Positions 1-9,758 of a stretch of 64,000 nucleotides of DNA are shown piece by piece. Within the stretch, counting starts at the first letter, position 1. Each line of letters starts with the position of its first letter. Below the pieces are notes generated by a model that saw only the letters and a program-made list of their open reading frames with translations, was not told the origin of the DNA and made no database searches. Made by a program: the position numbers and the translations under genes. Source of the DNA: Zanthoxylum bungeanum (lineage: Eukaryota > Streptophyta > Magnoliopsida > Sapindales > Rutaceae); assembly GCA_019454045.1 (NCBI GenBank), contig SKCR01038152.1:186001-250000 (forward strand). The letters are read 5' to 3'.

Positions 1-1350
1 CGTAAATATATTACGATCGTCGTTTACGAATTAATTCTAAATTAACTCGTTCGTTCGTATTAAAGTCCGACTTTAATTTCGAGACGAAATCAAATTCGTA
101 TTAATATATCCGATATATTAATTTTAGCCCATTCAAATAAATTAAATAGAAATATCAAATTTAACTATTAAATTTATTTTACCGATTAATTCCAAATTAA
201 TCGCGTTCTCTCTCTACTGAACACATTTAATCCCGGATTAAATAAAGCCCCAATTAATCCCAGATTAATTTTCTCTCTCTCTAAATTAATCCCAGATTAA
301 TTATATTTTAAGTCAACTGTCATCGGTGAATCTTTGGGAAGCGACCCAAGAGATCTCTGGATATGTTGGCAGTAAATCCGGTTATCGGACTATCCGATAA
401 AGTGAGTACCTCGTACTAAGTGCTTACCGATTTACAAGACATGGTTGGCTTCTAGCAAAGCACCGTGCCTACCCAATTCTCCAGAAATATTCTTACTGGA
501 ATATATAATCTATGTCAGGCGTAGTATACGTCGTATTGCGTATTGCGATCCAGTATCTGATGATCACATGCTAGGCCTGGGGCTGGAGAAGTGTCTGCCC
601 CGTACGAAGCATATATCGGATATCAAGCAACTAGTCTCTTTGAATCGGATAATCATGACCTTGTCATATTATCACGATGGTTGCAACACTATAGAGAACT
701 AGTTCCAAATCCCTGCGTGATCATCATCTCCATATGTCTGAAGTGATACTCCCATCTTGACATCACATCCAATACACTACGATTCTCAATAAACCTAGAA
801 GAGGCGCACACAGAACCTGTTAAAGCCCTGGACGACCAAAATGAAAGTTTACTGATTGTCGCAAGTACTAGCGATGTAAGTCTCAGGTTAAGACCAAATA
901 CACCTACCCTGAAGCGGACTCCCATAGACACATATACATACTACCAATGGGATTCCGCGGGGTCTATCCAGAGCAAAGCTGTTTTCCGTACCATCGGTAA
1001 AACACAACCTCCTATCGCACTTGCATAAGTATCCAATACTTAAACATATGAGAACTGTGCCGTTATGCCCTCACAACGCGCACAAGTGCAATACTAGTCT
1101 ATTCCGTATTATCGATGTCCAGTCTCGATAATACTACGACTAGGGATATTTAATGATTAAACCTTTATGGATTGATACTGTCTCATATCATCTCAATCCG
1201 GAACTAATCATATGGACTTTTACCATTTATATATCAAAGTAATTACATTACAAAACGGTAAAAGGCAATTTCATTACTACATAGTTAATTTCGTACAAAA
1301 ACACAATGTCTTTTACAAACAGTGACGCTATGGGTCATAACTGTCCAACA
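1..1350 (-). repeat. 3' LTR of C1 (partial)
   Basis: Matches 7232-8581 almost base for base and ends (plus strand) in TCCAACA next to the polypurine tract. About 670 bp of the LTR lies beyond the window. Bases 31-302 contain eight consecutive AT-rich palindromes with three-base centres. The short open frame at 445-702 recurs at the same place in the other LTR and is not a gene. Confidence 0.92.
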
Positions 1351-1365
1351 ATCTCCCACTTGGCC
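1351..1365 (-). other. Polypurine tract of C1
   Basis: Minus-strand GGCCAAGTGGGAGAT directly abuts the LTR start. This is where plus-strand DNA synthesis is primed. The same tract is found at 8582, 9744 (inverted), 24540, 49684 and 63366. Confidence 0.85.
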
Positions 1366-1370
1366 TATAG

Positions 1371-1928
1371 CTAGTCACTCAAGCATCTAATACCTGAACT
1401 ATGTATATGTCGCTCAAACTTTTGCTGGGGAATAGCTTTCGTCAGCGGGTCTGCTATGTTGTCATCTGATGCGACCTTCTCGACCTTTACATCGCCACGA
1501 TGTATGATCTCACGTATCAGATGGAAATGTCGAAGAACATGCTTGGATCGTTGATGAGACCGCAGTTCCTTAGCCTGCGCTATAGCCCCGTTATTGTCAC
1601 AATACAATGGAACGGGGTCAGCTGCTAACGGAACTACTCCTAATCCAATTATGAATTTTCGGATCCAAAATGCTTCTTTTGCTGCTTCAGCTGCATCAAT
1701 ATACTCCGCTTCAGTTGTTGAATCGGCAACAGTCTCTTGCTTAGAAGATTTCCAGCTTACTGCTCCGTTGTTCAAACAAAATATGTACCCGGATTGCGAC
1801 TTAGAGTCGTCTTTATCGGTTTGGAAACTTGCATCGGTATACCCAGTCACCTCAAGTTCTCCATCTCCATAAATTAAGAAGGCATCCTTAGTTCGTCTAA
1901 GATACTTAAGGATGTTCTTAACCGCCAT
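1371..1928 (-). pseudogene. copia RNase H domain (C1)
   Basis: About 185 residues that match the end of copia Pol: a Y-x-D-A-S-F segment, the S-K-S-Q-S-G-Y stretch, T-E-A-E-Y, and the C-terminal DPLTKAIPQQKFERHI and SSGIRCLSD. In the parallel copy at 8596-9627 this domain continues from RT without a break. Here a TGG Trp codon has become TGA at about 1929, separating it from RT, so the apparent Met start is not a real start. In the intact element it degrades the RNA template during reverse transcription. Confidence 0.88.
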
Positions 1929-2519
1929 TCAGTCACCTTCACCTGGATCGGCCTGATATCGACTACACATGCTCAAAGCATAGGAGACATCAGGTCGCGT
2001 ACATATCATGGCATACATGATCGATCCGACTGCCGAGGCGAACGGTATCTGACTCATGTTGTCTTTCTCATCTTGAGTTTTAGGACACATGTCCTTAGAT
2101 AGATAGACACCATGTGACACAGGCAATAGTCCCCTCTTGGACTGATCCATGTTGAATCTCTTCAACACTTTGTCAATGTACGTGCTCTGGGAGAGTCCAA
2201 GCAGCTTTCTAGATCTATCCCGGTAGATCTTTATTCCTAGAATATAGGCTGCTTCTCCCAGATCTTTCATGGAGAATTTTAATGAAAGCCAAGCCTTCAC
2301 CGATGTTAACATGGGAATGTCATTGCCCATAAGCAATACATCGTCAACATAAAGGACAATAAAAGTAAGTGCTCTCCCACTAACCTTCTCATATGGTGTC
2401 TGTTGTACAGACTTTGACGGAACCTTATTCAAAATAAGAATTGCACTGTTTAATGCATATCCCCAGAAGGAAATAGGTAGGTCAGTGCGACTCATCATAG
2501 ACCTTACCATGTCCAACAA
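1929..2519 (-). pseudogene. integrase-RT in-frame fusion left by a deletion
   Basis: The first about 40 residues are the end of the integrase core (LLDMVRSMMSRTDLPISFWGY, then KVPSKSVQQTPYE). The frame then passes straight into RT (KVSGRALTFIVLYVDDVLL). Comparison with C3 shows that the equivalent of about 25574-26573 is missing: the integrase C-terminus and the RT fingers. The YVDD catalytic motif is kept (codons at 2340-2351). The deletion keeps frame, but the RT lacks its N-terminal third and should be inactive. A stop (SER-STOP-RRNRT) lies just upstream. Confidence 0.87.
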
Positions 2520-2704
2520 AGTACGGTTTCTCCGTTAAGACACACCGTTTAATTGCGGTGTTCCAGGAGGAGTCCACTGTGAAAGAATACCATATTCTTT
2601 CAAGTAATCTAGAAACTCATTGCTCAAGTATTCGCCACCACGGTCCGACAGTAATGTCTTAATACTCTTTCCGGTCTGTTTTTCAACTTCGTGTCGAAAC
2701 TCTT

Positions 2705-4099
2705 TCATTTCTCAAAAGTTTCCGACTTGTGTCTCATAAGATACACATAACCATAACGCGATGCATCATCCGTAAAGGTTACGAAGTATTCATATCCACC
2801 TCTAGTCTGGCTAGACATGGGCCCACAAACGTCACTAACTAACAGTTCGGTGGCGCGTACACCTTTACCGCTAAAAGGTGATTTAGGCATTTTGCCTAAT
2901 AAGCAAGATTCGCAGACGTCATATGAATTTGGATCAAATCCGTCCAAGTACCCACTCTTCGAAAGTGTGGATATACGAGTCTTGTTTATGTGTCCCAGAC
3001 GACAGTGCCACATATAAGTTTCATCTTTATTACTTAGTTTGAGCCATTTGTTTGTTACATTATATGTTTGAGATTGATTTATATTCAAAATATAAAGACC
3101 ATTATTAGCATCAGCATAACATATCTCAAAGTCATCTTTATAAACAAAACACACAGTGTTTCGGAATACAATAGTGTACCCGCATTGGGTCAAACAAGAT
3201 ACAGAGATAATATTCCTAGTCAAACTAGGTACATAATAACAATCATTAAGTTCAAGTACATGCCCCGAGGGCAGCTCTAAAACAAAAGTGCCAACGGCCA
3301 AAATGGCGACTGGTGCCCCATTTCCAACGCGTAGATCAATCTCCCCTGAGGTCAGTCTCCTGCTAATTTGCAGATCCTGCACATCAGTACATATATGAGT
3401 ACCACAACCTGAATCAAAAATCCAATTTTTAAAACTAGAAGTAGTCATGTTTATTTCTATAAAAAACATACCTGAAGCCGGTGCCTTGCCCGCTTTAATC
3501 TCCTTCTGGAGCGCCTTGTACTCGCGGCAGTCACGCTTCCAGTGACCCCGCTTGCCACACTGTAGGCCTACATCCTGAGACTTGTCCTTTGGCTTCCCAG
3601 AAGCCTTTGACGCCTTGCCCTTGCCCTTTCCCTTATACTTCTTCTTCTTAACACCACCAGTTGCCTTAGGCCAAGCCTTGGCAGATTGTGATGTTTGAGC
3701 AAAATGCGCCTCGCGCTTGTTGCCCTTGAGAAGCTCCTTCTCAGCCTCATTGAGAATTGATAATAACTCTCCAAGAGTATCATCAGTGTTCATCAAGTTA
3801 TAGTTTATGATGAACTGTCTCCAGGTATCGGGGAGCGATTGTAGGACCATGTCCACAGTAATCTCAGCCTCCAAGACTATCCCCAGTTTGGCTAACTCAT
3901 CAATGTCAGCAATAATCTGAACCACATGGGATTCAACAGACATGCCTTCTGACATGCGTGAGCGGAAGAGCTTCTTCACCAACTCATATCTCTCCATCCT
4001 CTTGTTAGAGCGGTGGAGATCGTGCAATCTTGCCATCATGTTATAAGGATCCAAGTCCCTATTTTGACGACGAAAATGCTGAGTCATAGAAGCAAGCAT
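2705..4099 (-). pseudogene. copia gag-protease-integrase region (C1)
   Basis: A 464-residue open stretch. Domains in order: gag helical domain (about 1-120), lysine-rich linker, zinc knuckle GLQCGKRGHWKRDC (about 180-193), aspartic protease WIFDSGCG (about 225), a GAG-pre-integrase HHCC region beginning MWHCRLGHINK (about 362) and the start of the integrase core (SDVCGP, FTDDASRYGY). Against C3 the knuckle has lost its first Cys (Gly instead), and a 12-base deletion removes four residues before SDVCGP. A small indel near 2705 breaks the frame; the integrase core continues over 2520-2704 (EYLSNEF, WTPPGTPQLNG) to a stop. Confidence 0.88.
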
Positions 4100-4314
4100 A
4101 ATGACTGAGCCGTGTCACAGTCATTGTTGTGAGTCTTCCAAAGCTCCAGCTCAAGTGGCTCAGTGGGCTTAGGCCCGAGAGGTGTCTGTATCGTATACAG
4201 TATCCTCTCTGCCCCAAGGACTATCCTTAGGTTCATTTCCCAATCCGAAAAGTTCGTGCCCTTAAAGACATTTTCTCCCATGATGATGTCACGGACATTC
4301 CCTTTTCCTGTCAT
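4084..4314 (-). pseudogene. copia gag N-terminus (C1)
   Basis: Begins MTGKGNVRDIIMGENVFKG and continues with FSDWEMNLRIVLGAER, the same protein as the C3 gag start at 28521. A one-base shift near 4100 breaks it from the rest of gag (DTAQSLCLLL here, DTAQAIMLASM in C3). This Met is the real gag start: it is conserved in both copies and is preceded by the non-coding leader. Confidence 0.85.
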
Positions 4315-6547
4315 CTTAACTACAATAGTCCAACTATTTAGTTAACGATAGATGGGTACAGTCAAACTGTTACAAGAAAAATAACATTATATTAGTCCAA
4401 CTAATCATTTTAATTTTTGACGAAATAAATTTGAAAGCGCGTAAAGCTAAGTATCTGAATGAAATTGCAAATTCAATACTAGCCTCCCACTATTTTTCGT
4501 CGAGCCTCTAACCCTCTGTCGAGTACTCGGGAAACATAGTTTCCTAGTGGGCTAGGATCCCGTTAAATAACATACAACCTTGACTTTGGCCAACAAGCTG
4601 TATGAAACTTAACTAGGTAGATCTCGAAGATCAATTGGATCTCATCCAATTCCTAGATCCGGTAGGTGGATATCCAAATCCGAAACATATATATGTATAT
4701 ATGCCAATATATCCAATATATTTTCCTAACCTTTTCCTTTGAATCAACTAAGCCTTGGCTTTGGCACAACAAGCTTAATGATTCCAGTTAAGCGGGACCC
4801 ATTGACATGGAAAGCTTCATAATCAATGTCGATGGACAAGAAGTGATCTTGACTTTGGCCAACAAATCACAACTTGGACAAGACACCGATATGGAACAAA
4901 ACTCTCATGATTCAAACACATCCTCAATTGACAAAGGTTTTGACTTTGGCCAACAAACCAATGCCAACTTTGGATCTTGAGTAAGAATCACTCAATGGAA
5001 GGAAAAACGCTTAATATGTTTTGAGGGTTTTTCGCGTAATTGGCAACCAATTAATTATCTTTGATTAGGTCTCATCATACACCCTTAAGCATGTTTCTAA
5101 AACATCATAAAGCGCGTAAAGTAAATTAATAGCGATATGCGGATGGATATATAACAAATTGTTCCTAGAACAAATCACTCCCTTTCCTCTCCCCGGCTAG
5201 AACTATTCTATTCCTACCCAATTACAAAATACAATAAAGAAACCTCATTTACATTGAGGGGAATAGGTGAGAAGAGAATTACAAGGAGTAAAGAGATAAA
5301 AGGCTGGACACGCAGGCCCAATTTAATAAATTCTAAATTTATTACAATTTCCAAAATTGCACTCACCCTTCTAATATCCATCCGATATACACTATTCATT
5401 CATCACATTCATGTAATCATACAAAGCATGTATTACAACCAATCTAATCCAATTAATTAGTCTTTAATTATGTGACCATACAATGTTCAAACAATGATTT
5501 GATTTGCAAGAGTCAAACTCATTTAAGAATAAATACTTTTAGGTAAGTATTCTTGAATTATATTGAACTACAACTTTAAATCCAATTTATTTGTATTCAA
5601 TACTAATTCCAATTTAATTCCAAATTAAATACATACACTTATTTATTTGCCTTAAAGACTTGGATTCCAAATCCAATCTTAATAGGTCTCAAAGGCCCAA
5701 CAACATCCAATGTCATTTTAATTAAAGTCCAATGGGCTTTTAATTGATTCTTAAGGCATGGGCTTTGGCCATAATGGATCAAACCCAAAATGCCAAGGCC
5801 CAATAGGAATCACCCTATTGCCAACAAATCAATTTAGGCCCATTAGGCCCAATTAAAATCTTTAAAGGGTCAAGTGATGTATTTGGACTTAATGGAATTG
5901 GTTTTGGGCCCAAATGGATCAAATCCAAAAGTCCAAAACCAAACTTGGTCAAACCAAGCCCATTAGGCCCAAATACACACTTTTAGCCCATCTCATTTTA
6001 AAGGCATATATTAACATAATTATAAAATTCCAAATATCACAATTATTTTAATTAAAGTGTATTAGCCATAATTAATTAATTAAACTCAATATTTCCAAAA
6101 TATCAATTAACTTAATTAATCATGCTTAGTCCAATAATTCATGCTTAACACAAAATCAAGCCAAAACACATCATTGCATGCTTGACACAAATAGAAGCCT
6201 AAAATCATCATTTCATGCTCAACATGCACTTTGATTTTAACATGAACATTATTAACATTGATTCTAATCAAATTAAACCAACTATCAACATTTAAACATG
6301 CATCTAAACATATTATTTCATGTTACAAAAAATAAAAACTGCACAGTGCACAAACCAGTAACTTTCGGCCACACTAACAAATTTTTAATTTTTGTTTCTT
6401 TTGATTTATTTCAAATCTAATCATGCATAACTCTAAGTTATCATGTTTTAAACATACTCAAAGCATCAATTTTAAAGAATCATGCTCAAATCATCAAAGC
6501 CCCAAATTTTAGGTCCAAGAACCCTAGAATTTTTCATGCTTAAATTA
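4315..6547 (-). other. Untranslated leader of C1
   Basis: About 2.2 kb between primer-binding site and gag, with no credible gene. It holds four spaced copies of a motif close to TTGACTTTGGCCAACAA (4580-4596, 4755-4772, 4849-4865, 4940-4956) and, at about 5650-5990, a dense cluster of GGCCCA-type words. The short frames at 5214-5460 are not conserved as proteins. Confidence 0.75.
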
Positions 6548-6560
6548 GGCTCTGATACCA
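6548..6560 (-). other. Primer-binding site of C1 (tRNA-iMet type)
   Basis: Minus-strand TGGTATCAGAGCC, complementary to the 3' end of plant initiator tRNA-Met, one base from the LTR end. It is the classic plant copia primer-binding site and fixes the element's orientation. Confidence 0.92.
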
Positions 6561-6561
6561 T

Positions 6562-8581
6562 TGTTAGTGTTCCTTGAACATTCATAGGATCTAATAAGCA
6601 TGAAAAACATTTCATATGATCATTATAAGGTGCGGAATAAACTTACAATGAGTGGATAGAGTTTTAAAACTTTTTGAGAGGATGAACTCCAAGTTCCAAC
6701 CTTTTGATGATTCCAAGCCTTTGATGAATCCAAGCTTTTGAGTAGTTTACCTTTTGATGATTCCAAGCTATTGAGTAGTTTCCCTATCACCTTTGTCAAC
6801 TTCCAAAGTGCTAGCTTTTAGTTGATTTGAAACAAATCCAAGAGAAGAGAAGAGTAGAGAAATTCGGCCAAGCTTGAAGAAGTTCTCTAGGGTTTTCAAT
6901 TTTCATCTAATGAATAGTTGTTGGTAACAAGTGTAGAGATTTCCTTTTTGTTATTTACCGTTTGGTAAAACCCTTTTCACATTTTACCCTAAACTAGGTA
7001 GGTTTGGTAAATGGTTTACAAAAAGTAAAAACAAGGTGGTTGAGTGGTTGGTGGCTTGGCATAAATGCCAACTACCACCACCTACCACACATGTGAAGTG
7101 GGCCCCACATATTTGAATTCAAAATTCAAATATCTCTACGAACATTTGCCGCGGCTCGGTTCCTTTTAATCCGATTAAACGAACTTCCGTCGTTAAATAA
7201 TTAAATCTAATTTAATTAAATATCGATGCCTCGTAAATATATTACGATCGTCGTTTACGAATTAATTCTAAATTAACTCGTTCGTTCGTATTAAAGTCCG
7301 TCTTTAATTTCGAGACGAAATCCAATTCGTATTAATATATCCGATATATTAATTTTAGCCCATTCAAATAAATTAAATAGAAATATCAAATTTAACTATT
7401 AAATTTATTTTACCGATTAATTCCAAATTAATCGCGTTCTCTCTCTACTGAACACATTTAATCCCGGATTAAATAAAGCCCCAATTAATCCCAGATTAAT
7501 TTTCTCTCTCTCTAAATTAATCCCAGATTAATTATATTTTAAGTCAACTGTCATCGGTGAATCTTTGGGAAGCGACCCAAGAGATCTCTGGATATGTTGG
7601 CAGTAAATCCGGTTATCGGACTATCCGATAAAGTGAGTACCTCGTACTAAGTGCTTACCGATTTACAAGACATGGTTGGCTTCTAGCAAAGCACCGTGCC
7701 TACCCAATTCTCCAGAAATATTCTTACTGGAATATATAATCTATGTCAGGCGTAGTATACGTCGTATTGCGTATTGCGATCCAGTATCTGATGATCACAT
7801 GCTAGGCCTGGGGCTGGAGAAGTGTCTGCCCCGTACGAAGCATATATCGGATATCAAGCAACTAGTCTCTTTGAATCGGATAATCATGACCTTGTCATAT
7901 TATCACGATGGTTGCAACACTATAGAGAACTAGTTCCGAATCCCTGCGTGATCATCATCTCCATATGTCTGAAGTGATACTCCCATCTTGATATCACATC
8001 CAATACACTACGATTCTCAATAAACCTAGAAGAGGCGCACACAGAACCTGTTAAAGCCCTGGACGACCAAAACGAAAGTTTACTGATTGTCGCAAGTACT
8101 AGCGATGTAAGTCTCAGGTTAAGACCAAATACACCTACCCTGAAGCGGACTCCCATAGACACATATACATACTACCAATGGGATTCCGCGGGGTCTATCC
8201 AGAGCGAAGCTATTTTCCGTACCATCGGTAAAACACAACCTCCTATCGCACTTGCATAAGTATCCAGTACTTAAACATATGAGAACTGTGCCGTTATGCC
8301 CTCACAACGCGCACAAGTGCAATACTAGTCTATTCCGTATTATCGATGTCCAGTCTCGATAATACTACGACTAGGGATATTTAATGATTAAACCTTTATG
8401 GATTGATACTGTCTCATATCATCTCAATCCGGAACTAATCATATGGACTTTTACCATTTATATATCAAAGTAATTACATTACAAAACGGTAAAAGGTAAT
8501 TTCATTACTACATAGTTAATTTCGTACAAAAATACAATGTCTTTTACAAACAGTGACGCTATGGGTCATAACTGTCCAACA
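6562..8581 (-). repeat. 5' LTR of C1 (also borders the 8582-9627 piece)
   Basis: 2020 bp, TGTTAG...CCAACA on the plus strand. In the element's sense U3 is at the right end and R-U5 at the left. Bases 7262-7533 carry the palindrome run also present at 31-302. It is flanked on the right by a polypurine tract and another RNase H end, so this LTR is shared between C1 and a second partial internal region. Confidence 0.92.
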
Positions 8582-9627
8582 ATCTCCCACTTGGCCTATA
8601 GCCAGTCACTCAAGCATCTAATACCTGAACTCTGTATATGTCGCTCAAACTTTTGCTGGGGAATAGCTTTCGTCAGCGGGTCTGCTATGTTGTCATCTGA
8701 TGCGACCTTCTCGACCTTTACATCGCCACGATGTATGATCTCACGTATCAGATGGAAACGTCGAAGAACATGCTTGGATCGTTGATGAGACCGCAGTTCC
8801 TTAGCCTGCGCTATAGCCCCGTTATTGTCACAATACAATGGAACGGGGTCAGCTGCTAACGGAACTACTCTTAATCCAATTAGGAATTTTCGGATCCAAA
8901 CTGCTTCTTTTGCTGCTTCAGCTGCATCAATATACTCCGCTTCAGTTGTTGAATCGGCAACAGTCTCTTGCTTAGAAGATTTCCAGCTTACTGCTCCGTT
9001 GTTCAAACAAAATATGTACCCGGATTGCGACTTAGAGTCGTCTTTATCGGTTTGGAAACTTGCATCGGTATACCCAGTCACCTCAAGTTCTCCATCTCCA
9101 TAAATTAAGAAGGCATCCTTAGTTCGTCTAAGATACTTAAGGATGTTCTTAACCGCCATCCAGTCACCTTCATCTGGATCGGCCTGATATCGACTACACA
9201 TGCTCAAAGCATAGGAGACATCAGGTCGCGTACATATCATGGCATACATGATCGATCCGACTACCGAGGCGAACGGTATCCGACTCATATTGTCTTTCTC
9301 ATCTTGAGTTTTAGGACACATGTCCTTAGATAGATAGACACCATGTGACACAGGCAATAGTCCCCTCTTGGACTGATCCATGTTGAATCTCTTCAACACT
9401 TTGTCAATGTACGTGCTCTGGGAGAGTCCAAGCAGCTTTCTAGATCTATCCCGGTAGATCTTTATTCCTAGAATATAGGCTGCTTCTCCCAGATCTTTCA
9501 TGGAGAATTTTAATGAAAGCCAAGCCTTCACCGATGTTAACATGGGAATGTCATTGCCCATAAGCAATACATCGTCAACATAAAGGACAATAAAAGTAAG
9601 TGCTCTCCCACTAACCTTCTTGTACAC
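8582..9627 (-). pseudogene. copia RT-RNase H piece, second copy
   Basis: An uninterrupted 343-residue frame (8596-9627) plus the polypurine tract at 8582-8596. It covers the RT palm (LYVDDVLLMGND), RT thumb and connection, and all of RNase H to SSGIRCLSDWL. It is nearly identical to 1371-2400 but has Trp where C1 has a stop and extends slightly past C1's deletion point, so it comes from a sister copy. It ends at an inversion junction at about 9628. With no gag, protease or integrase it is a fragment, though its coding is intact. Confidence 0.88.
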
Positions 9628-9758
9628 AGAAGGATCGCTTCAGATGACAACATTGTAGATCCGCTGAGGAAAGTTATTCCTCAGTAAAAGTTTGAGCGAC
9701 ATGTACATAGTTCAGGTATTAGATGCTTGAGTGACTAGCTATAGGCCAAGTGGGAGAT
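9628..9758 (+). pseudogene. Inverted RNase H tail and polypurine tract
   Basis: Now on the plus strand: the last codons of the same RNase H (SDDNI, DPL, KFERHVHSSGIRCLSD), with several stops, then AGGCCAAGTGGGAGAT (about 9743-9758) and an LTR. Head-to-head with the minus-strand copy, it forms an inverted pair. The bases AGAAGG at the junction fit both sides, suggesting microhomology joining. Confidence 0.82.

Larger units (their letters stand above)
1..8581 (-). mobile_element. Ty1/copia element C1 (window-truncated)
   Basis: Reading on the minus strand, the order is 5' LTR (6562-8581), initiator-Met-type primer-binding site, long leader, gag, protease, integrase, RT, RNase H, polypurine tract and 3' LTR (1-1350, cut by the window edge). 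The order protease-integrase-RT-RNase H is diagnostic of Ty1/copia. The LTRs begin TGTTGGAC in the element's sense and differ at only a few visible positions (position 1 aligns with 7232), so the insertion is young. The coding region is broken by a frameshift, stops and an internal deletion, so C1 is not autonomous. Gag and protease resemble the BARE-1/Angela group; that lineage call is tentative. Confidence 0.9.

Noticed and set aside
445..931. Short open frames in the C1 LTR, repeated at 7676-8162
   Set aside because: They are identical because they lie in the two LTRs of one element. Related LTRs do not keep the frames open and there is no codon-level conservation.
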